DNA of 7,711 nucleotides, from assembly GCA_023136785.1 (NCBI GenBank), contig JAGLQP010000080.1:1-7711 (forward strand), in the 5' to 3' direction. A model generated the notes under the pieces. The model did no database searches. It was not told the origin of the DNA and saw nothing but the letters and a program-made list of their open reading frames with translations. Both the position numbers and the translations under genes were made by a program. This DNA comes from Spirochaetales bacterium. GTDB lineage: Bacteria; Spirochaetota; Spirochaetia; SZUA-6; DRHE01. Position 1 is the stretch's first letter; the number at the start of each line of letters is the position of its first letter. Of this stretch, positions 1-6,340 are shown piece after piece.

Positions 1-83
1 AACACATGGTCCGGGATCTCTTCGCTCCGGGTACTTTTGGCCGTAAGATCGATTGTTAACAGCTTGCCGAAGGTGCCTTTCAT
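1..83 (-). CDS. Aldehyde:ferredoxin oxidoreductase, N-terminal fragment cut by the window edge
   Basis: Reading the minus strand from the ATG at 83-81 gives 27 codons before the window ends. The peptide starts MKGTFGKLLTIDLTAK and continues to SEEIPDHV. The pattern M-x-G-x-x-G-K-L-L-x-I-D-L-T followed shortly by E-x-I-P is the opening of the aldehyde:ferredoxin oxidoreductase (AOR) family. These cytoplasmic enzymes carry a tungsten or molybdenum bis-pyranopterin cofactor and a 4Fe-4S cluster, and oxidise aldehydes to acids with ferredoxin as acceptor. The family's usual length is about 600 residues, so nearly all of the protein lies outside, including every cluster and cofactor ligand. A weak purine-rich stretch (AAGGCGG) precedes the ATG. 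The gene runs in the same direction as the MATE gene upstream, but the 158-bp gap has its own promoter-like motif, so it is probably transcribed separately. Identification rests on a short N-terminus; the family is likely, the subfamily and substrate unknown. Confidence 0.72.
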   Translation of the reverse strand, partial: MKGTFGKLLTIDLTAKSTRSEEIPDHV

Positions 84-103
84 GAAACCCGCCTTTCTTG
101 TCT

Positions 104-128
104 CAGTGTTGCACTGCTATTGTAGCAG
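104..128. promoter_or_regulatory. Two overlapping dyads one helical turn apart, possible operator
   Basis: Two perfect small inverted repeats share three bases. The first is CAGTG-TTG-CACTG at 104-116, the second CTGCTA-TTG-TAGCAG at 114-128. Their centres are at 110 and 121, 11 bp apart, which places them on the same face of the helix. They cover the -10 box and predicted start region of the oxidoreductase promoter. The layout would suit two dimers of one regulator binding side by side. The arms differ in sequence apart from the central TTG, so two unrelated short dyads are also possible. Confidence 0.4.
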
Positions 129-146
129 AATAATCCGCCCTGTCGC
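119..146 (-). promoter_or_regulatory. Candidate promoter of the oxidoreductase gene
   Basis: On the minus strand a -10 box TACAAT (124-119, five of six to consensus) lies 16 bp downstream of GCGACA (146-141, four of six to TTGACA). The predicted transcript start is near 112, giving a leader of about 29 nt before the ATG at 83. The -10 box lies inside a dyad (114-128), so a bound regulator would block it. This is motif matching only. Confidence 0.45.
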
Positions 147-151
147 AGCTA

Positions 152-182
152 CGCTTTAGCGAAATACTCCGGCGAGGCGCCG
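152..182 (-). other. Two short hairpins between the MATE and oxidoreductase genes
   Basis: After the MATE stop the minus strand can form CGGCG-CCT-CGCCG (182-170, five G/C pairs) and CGCT-AA-AGCG (161-152). Neither is followed by a T-run, so neither is a convincing intrinsic terminator. They could slow read-through or be incidental. Nothing else recognisable lies between 183 and 241. Confidence 0.2.
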
Positions 183-241
183 CTCTTCAAAGGGGATGAT
201 TTCGCCCAAACCGATTTGAGGCGCGTACAGGCTTGAAACGG

Positions 242-1657
242 CTACTGGCCCAGGATGGGTACAGCTTTCTTTTCGGCCTCCTCCCTGCCCTTTCCTCGCG
301 GCCTGTTCGGGGAGAGAGCGGATAGGGAGCGTACATCTTTCCACAACCAGAGCCCCGTCATCAGTGTAGAGAAGAAATCCGCCGCCGGAAAGGCGACGAA
401 CACACCCCAAAGGCCGAAAAGCAGCGGCAGGACGATCATCATCGGTAGCAGGAAGATAAACTGCCGGGACAGACCGAGGAAGAAGGCAGGTCTCGCCTTG
501 CCGATAGCCTGGAAGTACGAGGCACCGATCATCTGGATACCGATGAAGGGAACGATCAGGACGACGACTCTCAGCACCGGCATACCTGTGGTGATGAGGT
601 CCAGATCTTTGGAGAATATCCGGAATATCGGACCCGGGATCAGAGAAAGGATGAGAAATCCGAGAGCGGCAACGGTCATGGAGACAAGAATCGTCAGCCT
701 GAGGGTATGCTTCACCCTATCGATATTTCCGGCCCCGTAGTTGTATCCGATGATCGGTTGAAACCCCTGCACCAGGCCCATCAGGGGCATCAGCACGAAG
801 TGAAGGATTCTGAAGATAACCCCAAACACCGAGATGTATATATCTCCTCCGTAATGCCCGAGGAGGTTGTTTACAAGGATCAGAACGAGGCTCATCCCAC
901 TTTGGCGGATGAAGGTCGGAACACCCAGGGCAAACACCTCTTTCAACACGCTGCCCACGGGCTTCAGGTGGGGCAAACGGATCTTCAACGAACTTTTGCC
1001 GCTGAGAAAGAAGAATAGAAGAAAGGCGAAGGAGAGGAACTGGGAGATCACCGTAGCCAGAGCGGCTCCTCGGATACCCAGGTTGAATCCGAAGATAAAT
1101 ATCGGATCGAGGATAATATTGGCCACGGCTCCCAATACCATGGTGACCATGGCCACCGTGGCTCTTCCTTCGGCGCGGACAATGTTGTTCGTGGCCATGG
1201 AGAAGGTTATGAATACGCTGCCCATAAGAATCACCGATAGATACTCCCTGGCATACCCTAACAGCACCGGAGTAGCTCCAAACAACCTCAGAATCGGATC
1301 GAGCAGCGCATAGCCTACAACCGTCACCAGTAAGCCAAAACCGACAGAAATGGTAAAGGCGTTGCCCGCAGCCGTGTAGGCGCGCTCACGGTTTCCGGCC
1401 CCCAGGCTTCTGGAAACTACAGAGGCGGTTCCAAAGCCTATCATCCCGGCAAAGGCCATGACGATGATTTGGAAGGGGAAGGCGATTGTCAGACCGCCGA
1501 TGGCGTCCGTTCCAACGCCCCGGCCGATAAAGATCGTGTCGACCACGTTGTACAGAGCCATCACCAGCATCGCCAGGGCGGCAGGAACTGACATTCTGGC
1601 CAATAGCTTACCTATACTTTCATTGCCGAGCATTCTGTCTCGTTGCATTTCTTTCAC
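242..1657 (-). CDS. MATE-family multidrug exporter, MepA-like branch
   Basis: A 471-residue inner-membrane protein of the size and 12-helix layout of MATE antiporters, which expel cationic drugs and metabolites in exchange for H+ or Na+. The two homologous halves each contain the family's GAGN loop: SLGAGN around residue 88 and YNYGAGN around 310. Helix 1 carries D40 in YNVVDTIFIGRGVG, the position of the ion-coupling aspartate of the family. The stretch NIILDPIFIFG (180-190) before LGIRGAALAT, and GFQPIIGYNYGAGN in the second half, point to the MepA/DinF-like side rather than NorM. The C-terminal tail (about 448-471) is charged and soluble. The start is GTG at 1657, chosen because a GGAG lies 10 nt upstream; the in-frame ATGs at codons 4 and 9 lack one. 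It follows the MarR gene by 13 bp and is almost certainly co-transcribed with it, so its expression is probably induced when a ligand releases the repressor. The substrate cannot be read from the sequence. Confidence 0.93.
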   Translation of the reverse strand: MKEMQRDRMLGNESIGKLLARMSVPAALAMLVMALYNVVDTIFIGRGVGTDAIGGLTIAFPFQIIVMAFAGMIGFGTASVVSRSLGAGNRERAYTAAGNAFTISVGFGLLVTVVGYALLDPILRLFGATPVLLGYAREYLSVILMGSVFITFSMATNNIVRAEGRATVAMVTMVLGAVANIILDPIFIFGFNLGIRGAALATVISQFLSFAFLLFFFLSGKSSLKIRLPHLKPVGSVLKEVFALGVPTFIRQSGMSLVLILVNNLLGHYGGDIYISVFGVIFRILHFVLMPLMGLVQGFQPIIGYNYGAGNIDRVKHTLRLTILVSMTVAALGFLILSLIPGPIFRIFSKDLDLITTGMPVLRVVVLIVPFIGIQMIGASYFQAIGKARPAFFLGLSRQFIFLLPMMIVLPLLFGLWGVFVAFPAADFFSTLMTGLWLWKDVRSLSALSPNRPRGKGREEAEKKAVPILGQ

Positions 1658-1667
1658 GGGGTTGCTA

Positions 1668-1671
1668 CTCC
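1668..1671 (-). promoter_or_regulatory. Shine-Dalgarno of the MepA-like MATE gene, overlapping the marR stop
   Basis: GGAG on the minus strand (1671-1668) shares one base with the TAG stop of the MarR gene (1673-1671) and lies 10 nt before the GTG at 1657. The spacing is slightly long. The overlap suggests ribosomes finishing the regulator help initiate on the exporter. It decides the GTG start over the ATGs at 1648 and 1633. Confidence 0.5.
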
Positions 1672-2120
1672 TACAGTTTCAGTGTGATTTCGTGTAGATC
1701 CAACAAGGCTTTCTCGAATCGCTGCCGCTCGTCTTTTTGGAGGTGTTTCATTTTATCCAAGATGTGTTCATGAGCACGATGCAGATTTTCGAGAACGAGC
1801 TTTCGCCCCCGGTCAGTGAGGTTGAGGTTTAGCTTGCGGCGATCATCCGGATTCCGGCTGCGCTGGACCAGTTCCATCTCGATCAGGCTGTCGATAACCG
1901 GAGTCAAGGAGCCTTTTTCCATATTCATGTGATAGCAGACCTTGGTCATGTAAGGTGAGTTCTCGAAATAAATCACCATCAGCGCCTTGATTTGGGTCTT
2001 GTTCAGATCGAAATCTCCCGACTCATGGTGAAAATCGTGAAACACCTTGTACATGAACAGGGGAAAGGTGGTGAGGGCTATCGCCGCTATAGAATCCGTG
2101 TTCGTAAGCCAACTATCCAA
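1671..2120 (-). CDS. MarR-family transcriptional repressor of the adjacent MATE gene
   Basis: A 149-residue protein of normal MarR length. An N-terminal dimerisation helix (about 10-32) is followed by a winged helix-turn-helix: recognition region about 56-84 (YMTKVCYHMNMEKGSLTPVI) and the wing with the family signature NPDDRRKLNLNLTDRGRKL (90-108). C-terminal helices (about 109-147) complete the dimer interface. MarR proteins bind palindromes as dimers and let go when a small ligand binds. The gene directly precedes a MATE exporter and has a perfect palindrome over its own promoter, so autorepression and control of the exporter are likely, as with MepR and MepA in S. aureus. The TTG start at 2120 is preferred because a TAA lies immediately upstream in frame, and the next ATG (2054, residue 23) would cut away half of helix 1. 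There is no Shine-Dalgarno before the TTG. C62 in the recognition region could be redox-active, but a single cysteine is weak evidence. Confidence 0.92.
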   Translation of the reverse strand: MDSWLTNTDSIAAIALTTFPLFMYKVFHDFHHESGDFDLNKTQIKALMVIYFENSPYMTKVCYHMNMEKGSLTPVIDSLIEMELVQRSRNPDDRRKLNLNLTDRGRKLVLENLHRAHEHILDKMKHLQKDERQRFEKALLDLHEITLKL

Positions 2121-2149
2121 TTAGAAAATTAGTTATTCGAATAATAACT
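2121..2149. promoter_or_regulatory. Second dyad and degenerate operator copy in the marR leader
   Basis: TTATTCGAATAA (2133-2144) is a perfect 12-bp palindrome, nested in AGTTATT (2131-2137) facing AATAACT (2143-2149). TTAGAAAA occurs at 2121-2128 and again at 2151-2158, exactly 30 bp apart, about three helical turns. The first copy continues TTAGTTATT and resembles a decayed version of the operator abutting the TTG start codon. If transcription starts near 2149, the transcript would begin with a 7-bp A/U-rich hairpin made of these arms. This may be a second, weaker repressor site or a 5' stabilising stem. Confidence 0.4.
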
Positions 2150-2170
2150 GTTAGAAAACTAACAGTTATT
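2143..2170. promoter_or_regulatory. 28-bp palindromic operator, likely MarR binding site
   Basis: The left arm AATAACTGTTAG (2143-2154), spacer AAAA, and right arm CTAACAGTTATT (2159-2170) form a perfect inverted repeat with 12-bp arms. The core is GTTAG facing CTAAC across four A bases. From memory, MepR operators in S. aureus carry a GTTAG signature half-site, so the match is suggestive given a MarR-MATE operon next door. It covers the predicted -10 region of that operon. The total size suits one or two MarR dimers. As RNA it could fold, but a regulator site is the simpler reading. Confidence 0.75.
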
Positions 2171-2184
2171 GTGTTGCCCGTCAA
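2156..2184 (-). promoter_or_regulatory. Candidate promoter of the marR-MATE operon
   Basis: On the minus strand TTGACG (2184-2179, five of six) is 17 bp from TAGTTT (2161-2156). That -10 box is poor (three of six), but it is preceded by TG one base away, as in an extended -10 element. The start point would be near 2149, giving a leader of about 29 nt before the TTG. The -10 element lies wholly inside the 28-bp operator palindrome, so a bound dimer would exclude RNA polymerase. Confidence 0.5.
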
Positions 2185-2241
2185 GGGCTGTTTTGTTATC
2201 AACGGCGCTTACAATCCATCTACCCATAAACACATAACAGG

Positions 2242-2269
2242 TTGATTTTTCGCGTAAAAACTGTAGAAT
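2242..2269 (+). promoter_or_regulatory. Candidate promoter of the RND/MMPL gene
   Basis: TTGATT (2242-2247, four of six) and TAGAAT (2264-2269, five of six) are separated by 16 bp. The start would be near 2276, leaving a leader of about 17 nt with no Shine-Dalgarno. The spacer contains an imperfect T-run/A-run dyad around CGCG (2246-2259). The MarR operator centre lies about 85 bp upstream of the -35 box, too far for simple steric blocking. Confidence 0.45.
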
Positions 2270-2292
2270 CTTGATACGTAAGCCTCGAATAT

Positions 2293-4446
2293 ATGAAACG
2301 AATCTCCAATTCTATCGTGGCCAATGCACGGTGGGTCGCCATCGCCGTGCTCCTTCTGACTCTGCTCGCGATCGCCTCCCTGCCTAAGGCGGAGTTCGAT
2401 CCGTCGGTCTATTCTTTTTTTCAGATCGGAGAGAGCTACTCCGACTCCTTTTTCGAGTTGAAGGAAAAGTACGGTGGTGCCGACCTGATCCAGGTGATCC
2501 TGTCCTCGGATGACAAGATTACCGCAGAAAGCAGCATACTAGAGGTTTGGTCGTACTACGAGAAACTCAAGGGTGTAGAAGGAATCTCGAGCTCCCTCTG
2601 CTTCATTCCTCCATTCCTGCCGGGCAGCTCGAAGCTGGTGCCGACTTCGCAAAAACTTCTGTCCGAGTCCTACCAATCCCTCGCACCCGTGCTGGAATCG
2701 CGCCAGAGCATGGTCGGGGCTATGCTTTCGGAGGATCTGACGACCGGAGCCATCCATCTGCGAATCGATGGTCAAGCCGAACCGTTTCAAATCCTCCGCG
2801 ATCTACGCTCCATAGAGCAGCCCACGGGGTTGAAGGTGCGCTTCGCCGGCAGTCAGGTCATCTTCGAAACACTCTGGGATTCCCAAAGAAGGATCGTGGC
2901 TGTCCTCTCGCCAATGGCGATTTTAATTCTATTTATCGTATTCTATTTAAATATCAAGAGCGTACGCTACACCATCATCACTCTGCTTCCAGCCGCTTTG
3001 GGTGCTCTGTGGCTGCTGGGGACTATCTTCTGGACCGGCTTGCCTCTGAACGTGGTTACCGTAATCACACCGATATTCGTCCTCGGCTTGGGATCCGCCT
3101 ACGGTCTGCATTTTGTCGTTCACTACCTGGATAACCGGGAGGGATACAGCGACCACGGCATGGTCATTCACAAAACCATGGAACAGGTGGGGGTGCCGAT
3201 CCTGCTGACCGCCGTAACAACGATCATCGGCTTCGCTTCGTTGATCTCTTCGCGGATGCTGCCGGTAAGGCAATTGGGAATCCTATCCTCCATCGGCGTA
3301 GGATTCTCCAGTCTGATTACCTTCTTCTTTCTTCCCGCACTGCTGTCGCTGCTCAACCTGTCGGTGAAGCACAGGCCGCATGAGCTCGGGGCCAGAATCC
3401 TCAGACTTCTGCAGCCCTTCCATCGCAAGCCGTACCTGCCTATCGTGTTGTTTGCCCTCGTTGTTCTCTGGGGGATCGTATCCATACCATTTCTGTCGGT
3501 CTATACGAATCCGCTCCATTACTTCAAGAAAAGTTCCTCGATCAGAAAGAACATCGAATTTGTAGAGCAGAAGCTGGGCTCCAGCCAGTATCTGATCGGC
3601 GAATTCCGGCTTGACGGGGATCTCACCGATGCCGACTACATCCGGAGAATTTATGAGCTCGAACGGAGCATGGAAGACCTGCCCAAGGTTCTCAGTGTCT
3701 TCTCGATTGTGGATATCCTGAAAGGTGTATACCAGCTGCGGACCGGAAGGGACGAGTATCCGCCGCCCCGGATGACCAAGCTGCTACTCAACATGCTGGA
3801 CGTCAGTGACAATTTCATCGCCGAGGATGGAATCATCTTCTACTGCACAACCACGGAGTGGGACTCGGAAACCACGCGCAGGATATTCGCCTACGCCTCC
3901 CAGAACGAGGATATCCGTATCATAACCGGTACTCCAATACTCTACGCCAGACTGAACCAGTTGGTCGGCGAAACCCAGCGGGTCACACTGGTGATCACGG
4001 TGTTGGGCATGATCGTGATCCTGTTGATTGTTTTCCGAAAGATTTCCTTCACGCTCGCTTCCCTTATTCCGATTGGTGTGACCGTGGCCGGTATTTACGG
4101 CCTTCTGCAGAGTTCGGGGTACAACTTGAACATGATGACGGTAACACTGACCGCGGTCGCCATTGGAGTCGGGATCGACTACGTCATCCATTTCCTGTTT
4201 TTGGTTCGCTACTACAAGAAGTCGGGAAGGAAGTACTACACAACGGAAGCCCTGAGGTTCTCCGGCATCCCGATCGTCACCAACGCCTTTGCTATTGTTT
4301 GCGGCTTGCTTCCCCTGGTCTTCTCTCCTCTACGCCTTCATCTCCAAGTGGCCGTTGTGCTGGGGTTCGCCATGGTATTGAGCGCTGTATCCACCCTGAC
4401 TCTGGTGCCTGTCCTACACAAGAAGGGATTGTGGAGAGCCCCTTAA
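2293..4446 (+). CDS. RND-superfamily exporter, MMPL / HAE3-like
   Basis: A 717-residue inner-membrane protein with the duplicated RND plan: one helix (about 13-31), a large extracytoplasmic domain (about 32-200), five helices (about 202-356), then the same again with helix 7 (380-402), a second outer domain (about 403-562) and helices 8-12 (563-709). The family's helix-4/helix-10 motif appears as GLGSAYGLHFVVHY (265-278) and GVGIDYVIHFLFLVRY (625-640). MMPL/HAE3 members use proton flow to move lipids, hopanoids or other hydrophobic compounds out of the inner membrane. The D-Y proton-relay pair is intact only in the second half (D629-Y630); the first half has A269-Y270. No membrane-fusion protein or outer-membrane channel gene is adjacent, which is usual for this branch. 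The ATG at 2293 places helix 1 correctly, but has no ribosome site. It is divergent from the MarR operon. The substrate is unknown; lipid-like cargo is inferred from the family. Confidence 0.9.
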   Translation: MKRISNSIVANARWVAIAVLLLTLLAIASLPKAEFDPSVYSFFQIGESYSDSFFELKEKYGGADLIQVILSSDDKITAESSILEVWSYYEKLKGVEGISSSLCFIPPFLPGSSKLVPTSQKLLSESYQSLAPVLESRQSMVGAMLSEDLTTGAIHLRIDGQAEPFQILRDLRSIEQPTGLKVRFAGSQVIFETLWDSQRRIVAVLSPMAILILFIVFYLNIKSVRYTIITLLPAALGALWLLGTIFWTGLPLNVVTVITPIFVLGLGSAYGLHFVVHYLDNREGYSDHGMVIHKTMEQVGVPILLTAVTTIIGFASLISSRMLPVRQLGILSSIGVGFSSLITFFFLPALLSLLNLSVKHRPHELGARILRLLQPFHRKPYLPIVLFALVVLWGIVSIPFLSVYTNPLHYFKKSSSIRKNIEFVEQKLGSSQYLIGEFRLDGDLTDADYIRRIYELERSMEDLPKVLSVFSIVDILKGVYQLRTGRDEYPPPRMTKLLLNMLDVSDNFIAEDGIIFYCTTTEWDSETTRRIFAYASQNEDIRIITGTPILYARLNQLVGETQRVTLVITVLGMIVILLIVFRKISFTLASLIPIGVTVAGIYGLLQSSGYNLNMMTVTLTAVAIGVGIDYVIHFLFLVRYYKKSGRKYYTTEALRFSGIPIVTNAFAIVCGLLPLVFSPLRLHLQVAVVLGFAMVLSAVSTLTLVPVLHKKGLWRAP

Positions 4447-4478
4447 GTGATGAGATTTGATCTTTCGTGACGCCTGAG

Positions 4479-4507
4479 TTGCCGTGAGGTAGGGCCTGCT
4501 GTACAAT
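4479..4507 (+). promoter_or_regulatory. Candidate promoter of the ABC1/UbiB-like kinase gene
   Basis: TTGCCG (4479-4484, four of six) and TACAAT (4502-4507, five of six) are 17 bp apart, the ideal spacing. The predicted start falls at about 4513-4515, only two to four bases before the ATG at 4517, so this promoter would give an almost leaderless transcript. It lies in the 70-bp gap after the RND gene, where I see no terminator hairpin, so read-through is also possible. Confidence 0.5.
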
Positions 4508-4514
4508 AGGGGGT
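4508..4514 (+). promoter_or_regulatory. Possible Shine-Dalgarno of the kinase gene, unusually close to the ATG
   Basis: AGGGGGT can pair with the anti-Shine-Dalgarno like AGGAGGT, using one G-U pair. The AGGGGG core ends only 3 nt before the ATG, shorter than the usual 5-9. It could work only on a read-through transcript from the RND gene, since a transcript from the promoter just upstream would lose most of it. Confidence 0.35.
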
Positions 4515-4516
4515 AG

Positions 4517-6202
4517 ATGCTTTTTAATTTTATTAATCCCCGTCACCGAATCCATAAGATCACCCGCTCCAGCCAGATCCTCACCCGTCTTGTCTTCTAC
4601 GGCTTCACCGAGCTGACCGAAGCGCTTGGCTTTCGAAGGCGTCGCTGGTTGAGCTCTCGTGTAACGGAGATTGCCAAGGGGCGACGTATCCGGCGTTTAC
4701 CTTTCGGCGCCCGGCTGCGGCTCCTTTTCGAAGAGTTGGGTCCAACCTTCATCAAACTCGGTCAACTGCTCAGCCTGCGCCCCGATCTGCTTCCCGAAGA
4801 GATAACAATGGAGTTGAGGAAGCTGCAGTACGCCGCCGCGCCGCTTGCATTCACCAAATTGGAACCGATACTGCGGGAGGAATGGGGAGGACAGTGGCGG
4901 AAGAAGTTCCGCAGAATCGAAACCAAGCCCCTGGCCTCCGCCTCGATCGCCCAGGTCCATCGAGCCGTGACCCTCGAGGGGGAGGAGATCGTCCTAAAAA
5001 TACAACGGCCCGGAATCAGAGATCTGATCCGCTCCGATCTGGCCATCCTTACCGACCTGGCAGGCCTGATCGAGCGCTACCTGCCGAGAGCCCGCATCTA
5101 CAGGCCCGCGCAACTGGTGGACCATTTCTCCAAAGTTCTGACCCTTGAACTGGATTTTTGCTACGAGGGTCGGACCATGGACCTGGTTCGGAAAAATTTC
5201 CAACACGACACCGGGATCCATATCCCGAAGGTTCACTGGGGATTGAGTTCGGAGAGAGTTCTGGTCATGGAGTATATCGAAGGGATCCGGCTTTCCGACG
5301 AGACGGAGCTCGCAGGGCTCGATACCAAGAAGATCGCCGATACCGGCGCCAAGTATGTCCTGGCCCAGGTGTTCGAACATGGCGTCTACAACGCCGACCC
5401 TCATCCGGCCAACTTCATCGTTCGCCACGACGGGGTGCTTGTCCCACTGGATTTCGGTATGGTGGGCACCCTCGACGAAGAGATGAAACAGGCCCTGGTC
5501 AATATGCTTCTGGCCTTTGTAAACAAAGACCCGAACAAGCTGATGCGGCTGTTCTTCACCCTGGAGCTTCTCGACGAAACGGCCCGGCGGAGCGAATTGA
5601 GCTACGACCTGTCCCGGCTGATCAACTACTATCATCACATTCCCGTAGCCCACCTGTCCATTGCCAGGATTCTCCAGGACTTGAATGCGGTCATTCGCCG
5701 CTACCGCATCGCCTTGCCTGTAGATCTGGCTCTTACTCTGAAAGTCGTGGTAACTGTGGAGAGTCTGGGGCAGCGGCTGGATCCTGAGTTCGACATCATC
5801 GGAGTGGCCAGGCCCTTTGTGGAGAGAGTACGGGTCAACCGCGTAAAGGAGTGGGTCGATCCGGAGAAGATTTTCGATCTGCTCGAGGACACCGCCAAGT
5901 TACTGCGCTCCCTGCCCTACGACATCCATGAGCTGCTGAAGAAAGCCCGGACAGGAAAACTCAAGCTCAGTCTCGACCTTGAGGACCTGGATCCACGGGT
6001 CCGTGAGATCGACAGATCGGTGAACCGCCTGTCCTTTGCCGTGGTGATCTCCGGTCTGCTGGTAGGCTCGTCGTTTTCTATGCGTCAAGCCATCGGTCCG
6101 TCGCTCTTCGGCCTACCCATCCTCGGGCTGGCGGGCTTCGCCACCGCCGGGATCCTGGGCATCTGGTTCCTGATCGGCATCCTGCGTTCAGGTCGATTGT
6201 AG
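4517..6202 (+). CDS. ABC1/UbiB (AarF)-family atypical kinase
   Basis: A 561-residue protein of the usual UbiB length, with every hallmark of the ABC1 atypical kinase fold. They are the KxGQ motif K80-L-G-Q83 in GPTFIKLGQLLSLRPDLLP, the alanine-rich nucleotide loop PLASASIAQVH (138-148), lysine K161 in VLKIQRPG, the ExD motif E211-L-D213, catalytic-loop D294 and N299 in NADPHPANF, and metal-binding D312 in LDFG. Two hydrophobic segments near the C-terminus (about 504-521 and 532-556) anchor it in the inner membrane, as in UbiB. The family has ATPase activity and supports ubiquinone biosynthesis or lipid and isoprenoid handling; protein phosphorylation is not its established role. The sequence does not show whether this cell makes a quinone, and no quinone-biosynthesis gene is nearby, so ubiB would be too specific a name. 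The first alanine-loop residues read A-S-A-S, a mild variant of the common A-A-A-S. ATG 4517 has a plausible ribosome site and keeps the basic N-terminal region. Confidence 0.95.
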   Translation: MLFNFINPRHRIHKITRSSQILTRLVFYGFTELTEALGFRRRRWLSSRVTEIAKGRRIRRLPFGARLRLLFEELGPTFIKLGQLLSLRPDLLPEEITMELRKLQYAAAPLAFTKLEPILREEWGGQWRKKFRRIETKPLASASIAQVHRAVTLEGEEIVLKIQRPGIRDLIRSDLAILTDLAGLIERYLPRARIYRPAQLVDHFSKVLTLELDFCYEGRTMDLVRKNFQHDTGIHIPKVHWGLSSERVLVMEYIEGIRLSDETELAGLDTKKIADTGAKYVLAQVFEHGVYNADPHPANFIVRHDGVLVPLDFGMVGTLDEEMKQALVNMLLAFVNKDPNKLMRLFFTLELLDETARRSELSYDLSRLINYYHHIPVAHLSIARILQDLNAVIRRYRIALPVDLALTLKVVVTVESLGQRLDPEFDIIGVARPFVERVRVNRVKEWVDPEKIFDLLEDTAKLLRSLPYDIHELLKKARTGKLKLSLDLEDLDPRVREIDRSVNRLSFAVVISGLLVGSSFSMRQAIGPSLFGLPILGLAGFATAGILGIWFLIGILRSGRL

Positions 6203-6311
6203 GGACCTTCTGCCCTTGATCCACAGGCCCATCTGAAAAACCGATCGATCCCCTTGGACCATGGATTTGTTTTCTCTTGAGCTTTGCTTTCAACAAAAAA
6301 ATTACCTACAC

Positions 6312-6340
6312 TCGCCAGTCGACGAGGAAATCTGTATAGT
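6312..6340 (+). promoter_or_regulatory. Candidate promoter of the NorM-like MATE gene
   Basis: TCGCCA (6312-6317, four of six) and TATAGT (6335-6340, five of six) are 17 bp apart. The start point would be near 6347, about six bases before the ATG at 6353. A GAGGA at 6324-6328 is 24 nt from the ATG and inside the promoter spacer, so it is not a usable ribosome site. A single GTTAG (6339-6343) overlaps the end of the -10 box. The rest of the 150-bp gap (6203-6311) shows no terminator or other recognisable element. Confidence 0.45.

Noticed and set aside
156..410. Minus-strand open frame of 84 codons overlapping the MATE 3' end, with a protein-like tail (GLGEIIPFEERRLAGVF)
   Set aside because: It overlaps the MATE coding region out of frame, its N-terminal half is low-complexity shadow sequence, and it has no ribosome site. 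The tail could be a remnant of a gene, but I cannot name a family for it.
2176..2188. GCCC-GTCAA-GGGC followed by TGTTTT as a plus-strand terminator
   Set aside because: The stem has only four pairs and the T-tract is interrupted. It also lies between divergent genes, where no plus-strand transcript needs ending, and it overlaps the marR promoter -35 region.
4994..5653. Long open frame (219 codons) on the minus strand inside the kinase gene
   Set aside because: It lies antisense to a gene with all its family motifs intact. The translation shows no domain or membrane pattern and has the composition typical of a reverse-strand shadow.
5158..5787. 209-codon plus-strand frame inside the kinase gene
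   Set aside because: It is rich in R, G, P and S, as expected from a +1/+2 shadow of GC-rich coding DNA, and overlaps the kinase catalytic motifs in the true frame.
6259..6302. T-rich stretch and A-run after the kinase gene as an intrinsic terminator
   Set aside because: The possible stems (TTG/CAA with bulges around AGC/GCT) are short and imperfect, and the run following on the plus strand is A rather than T.
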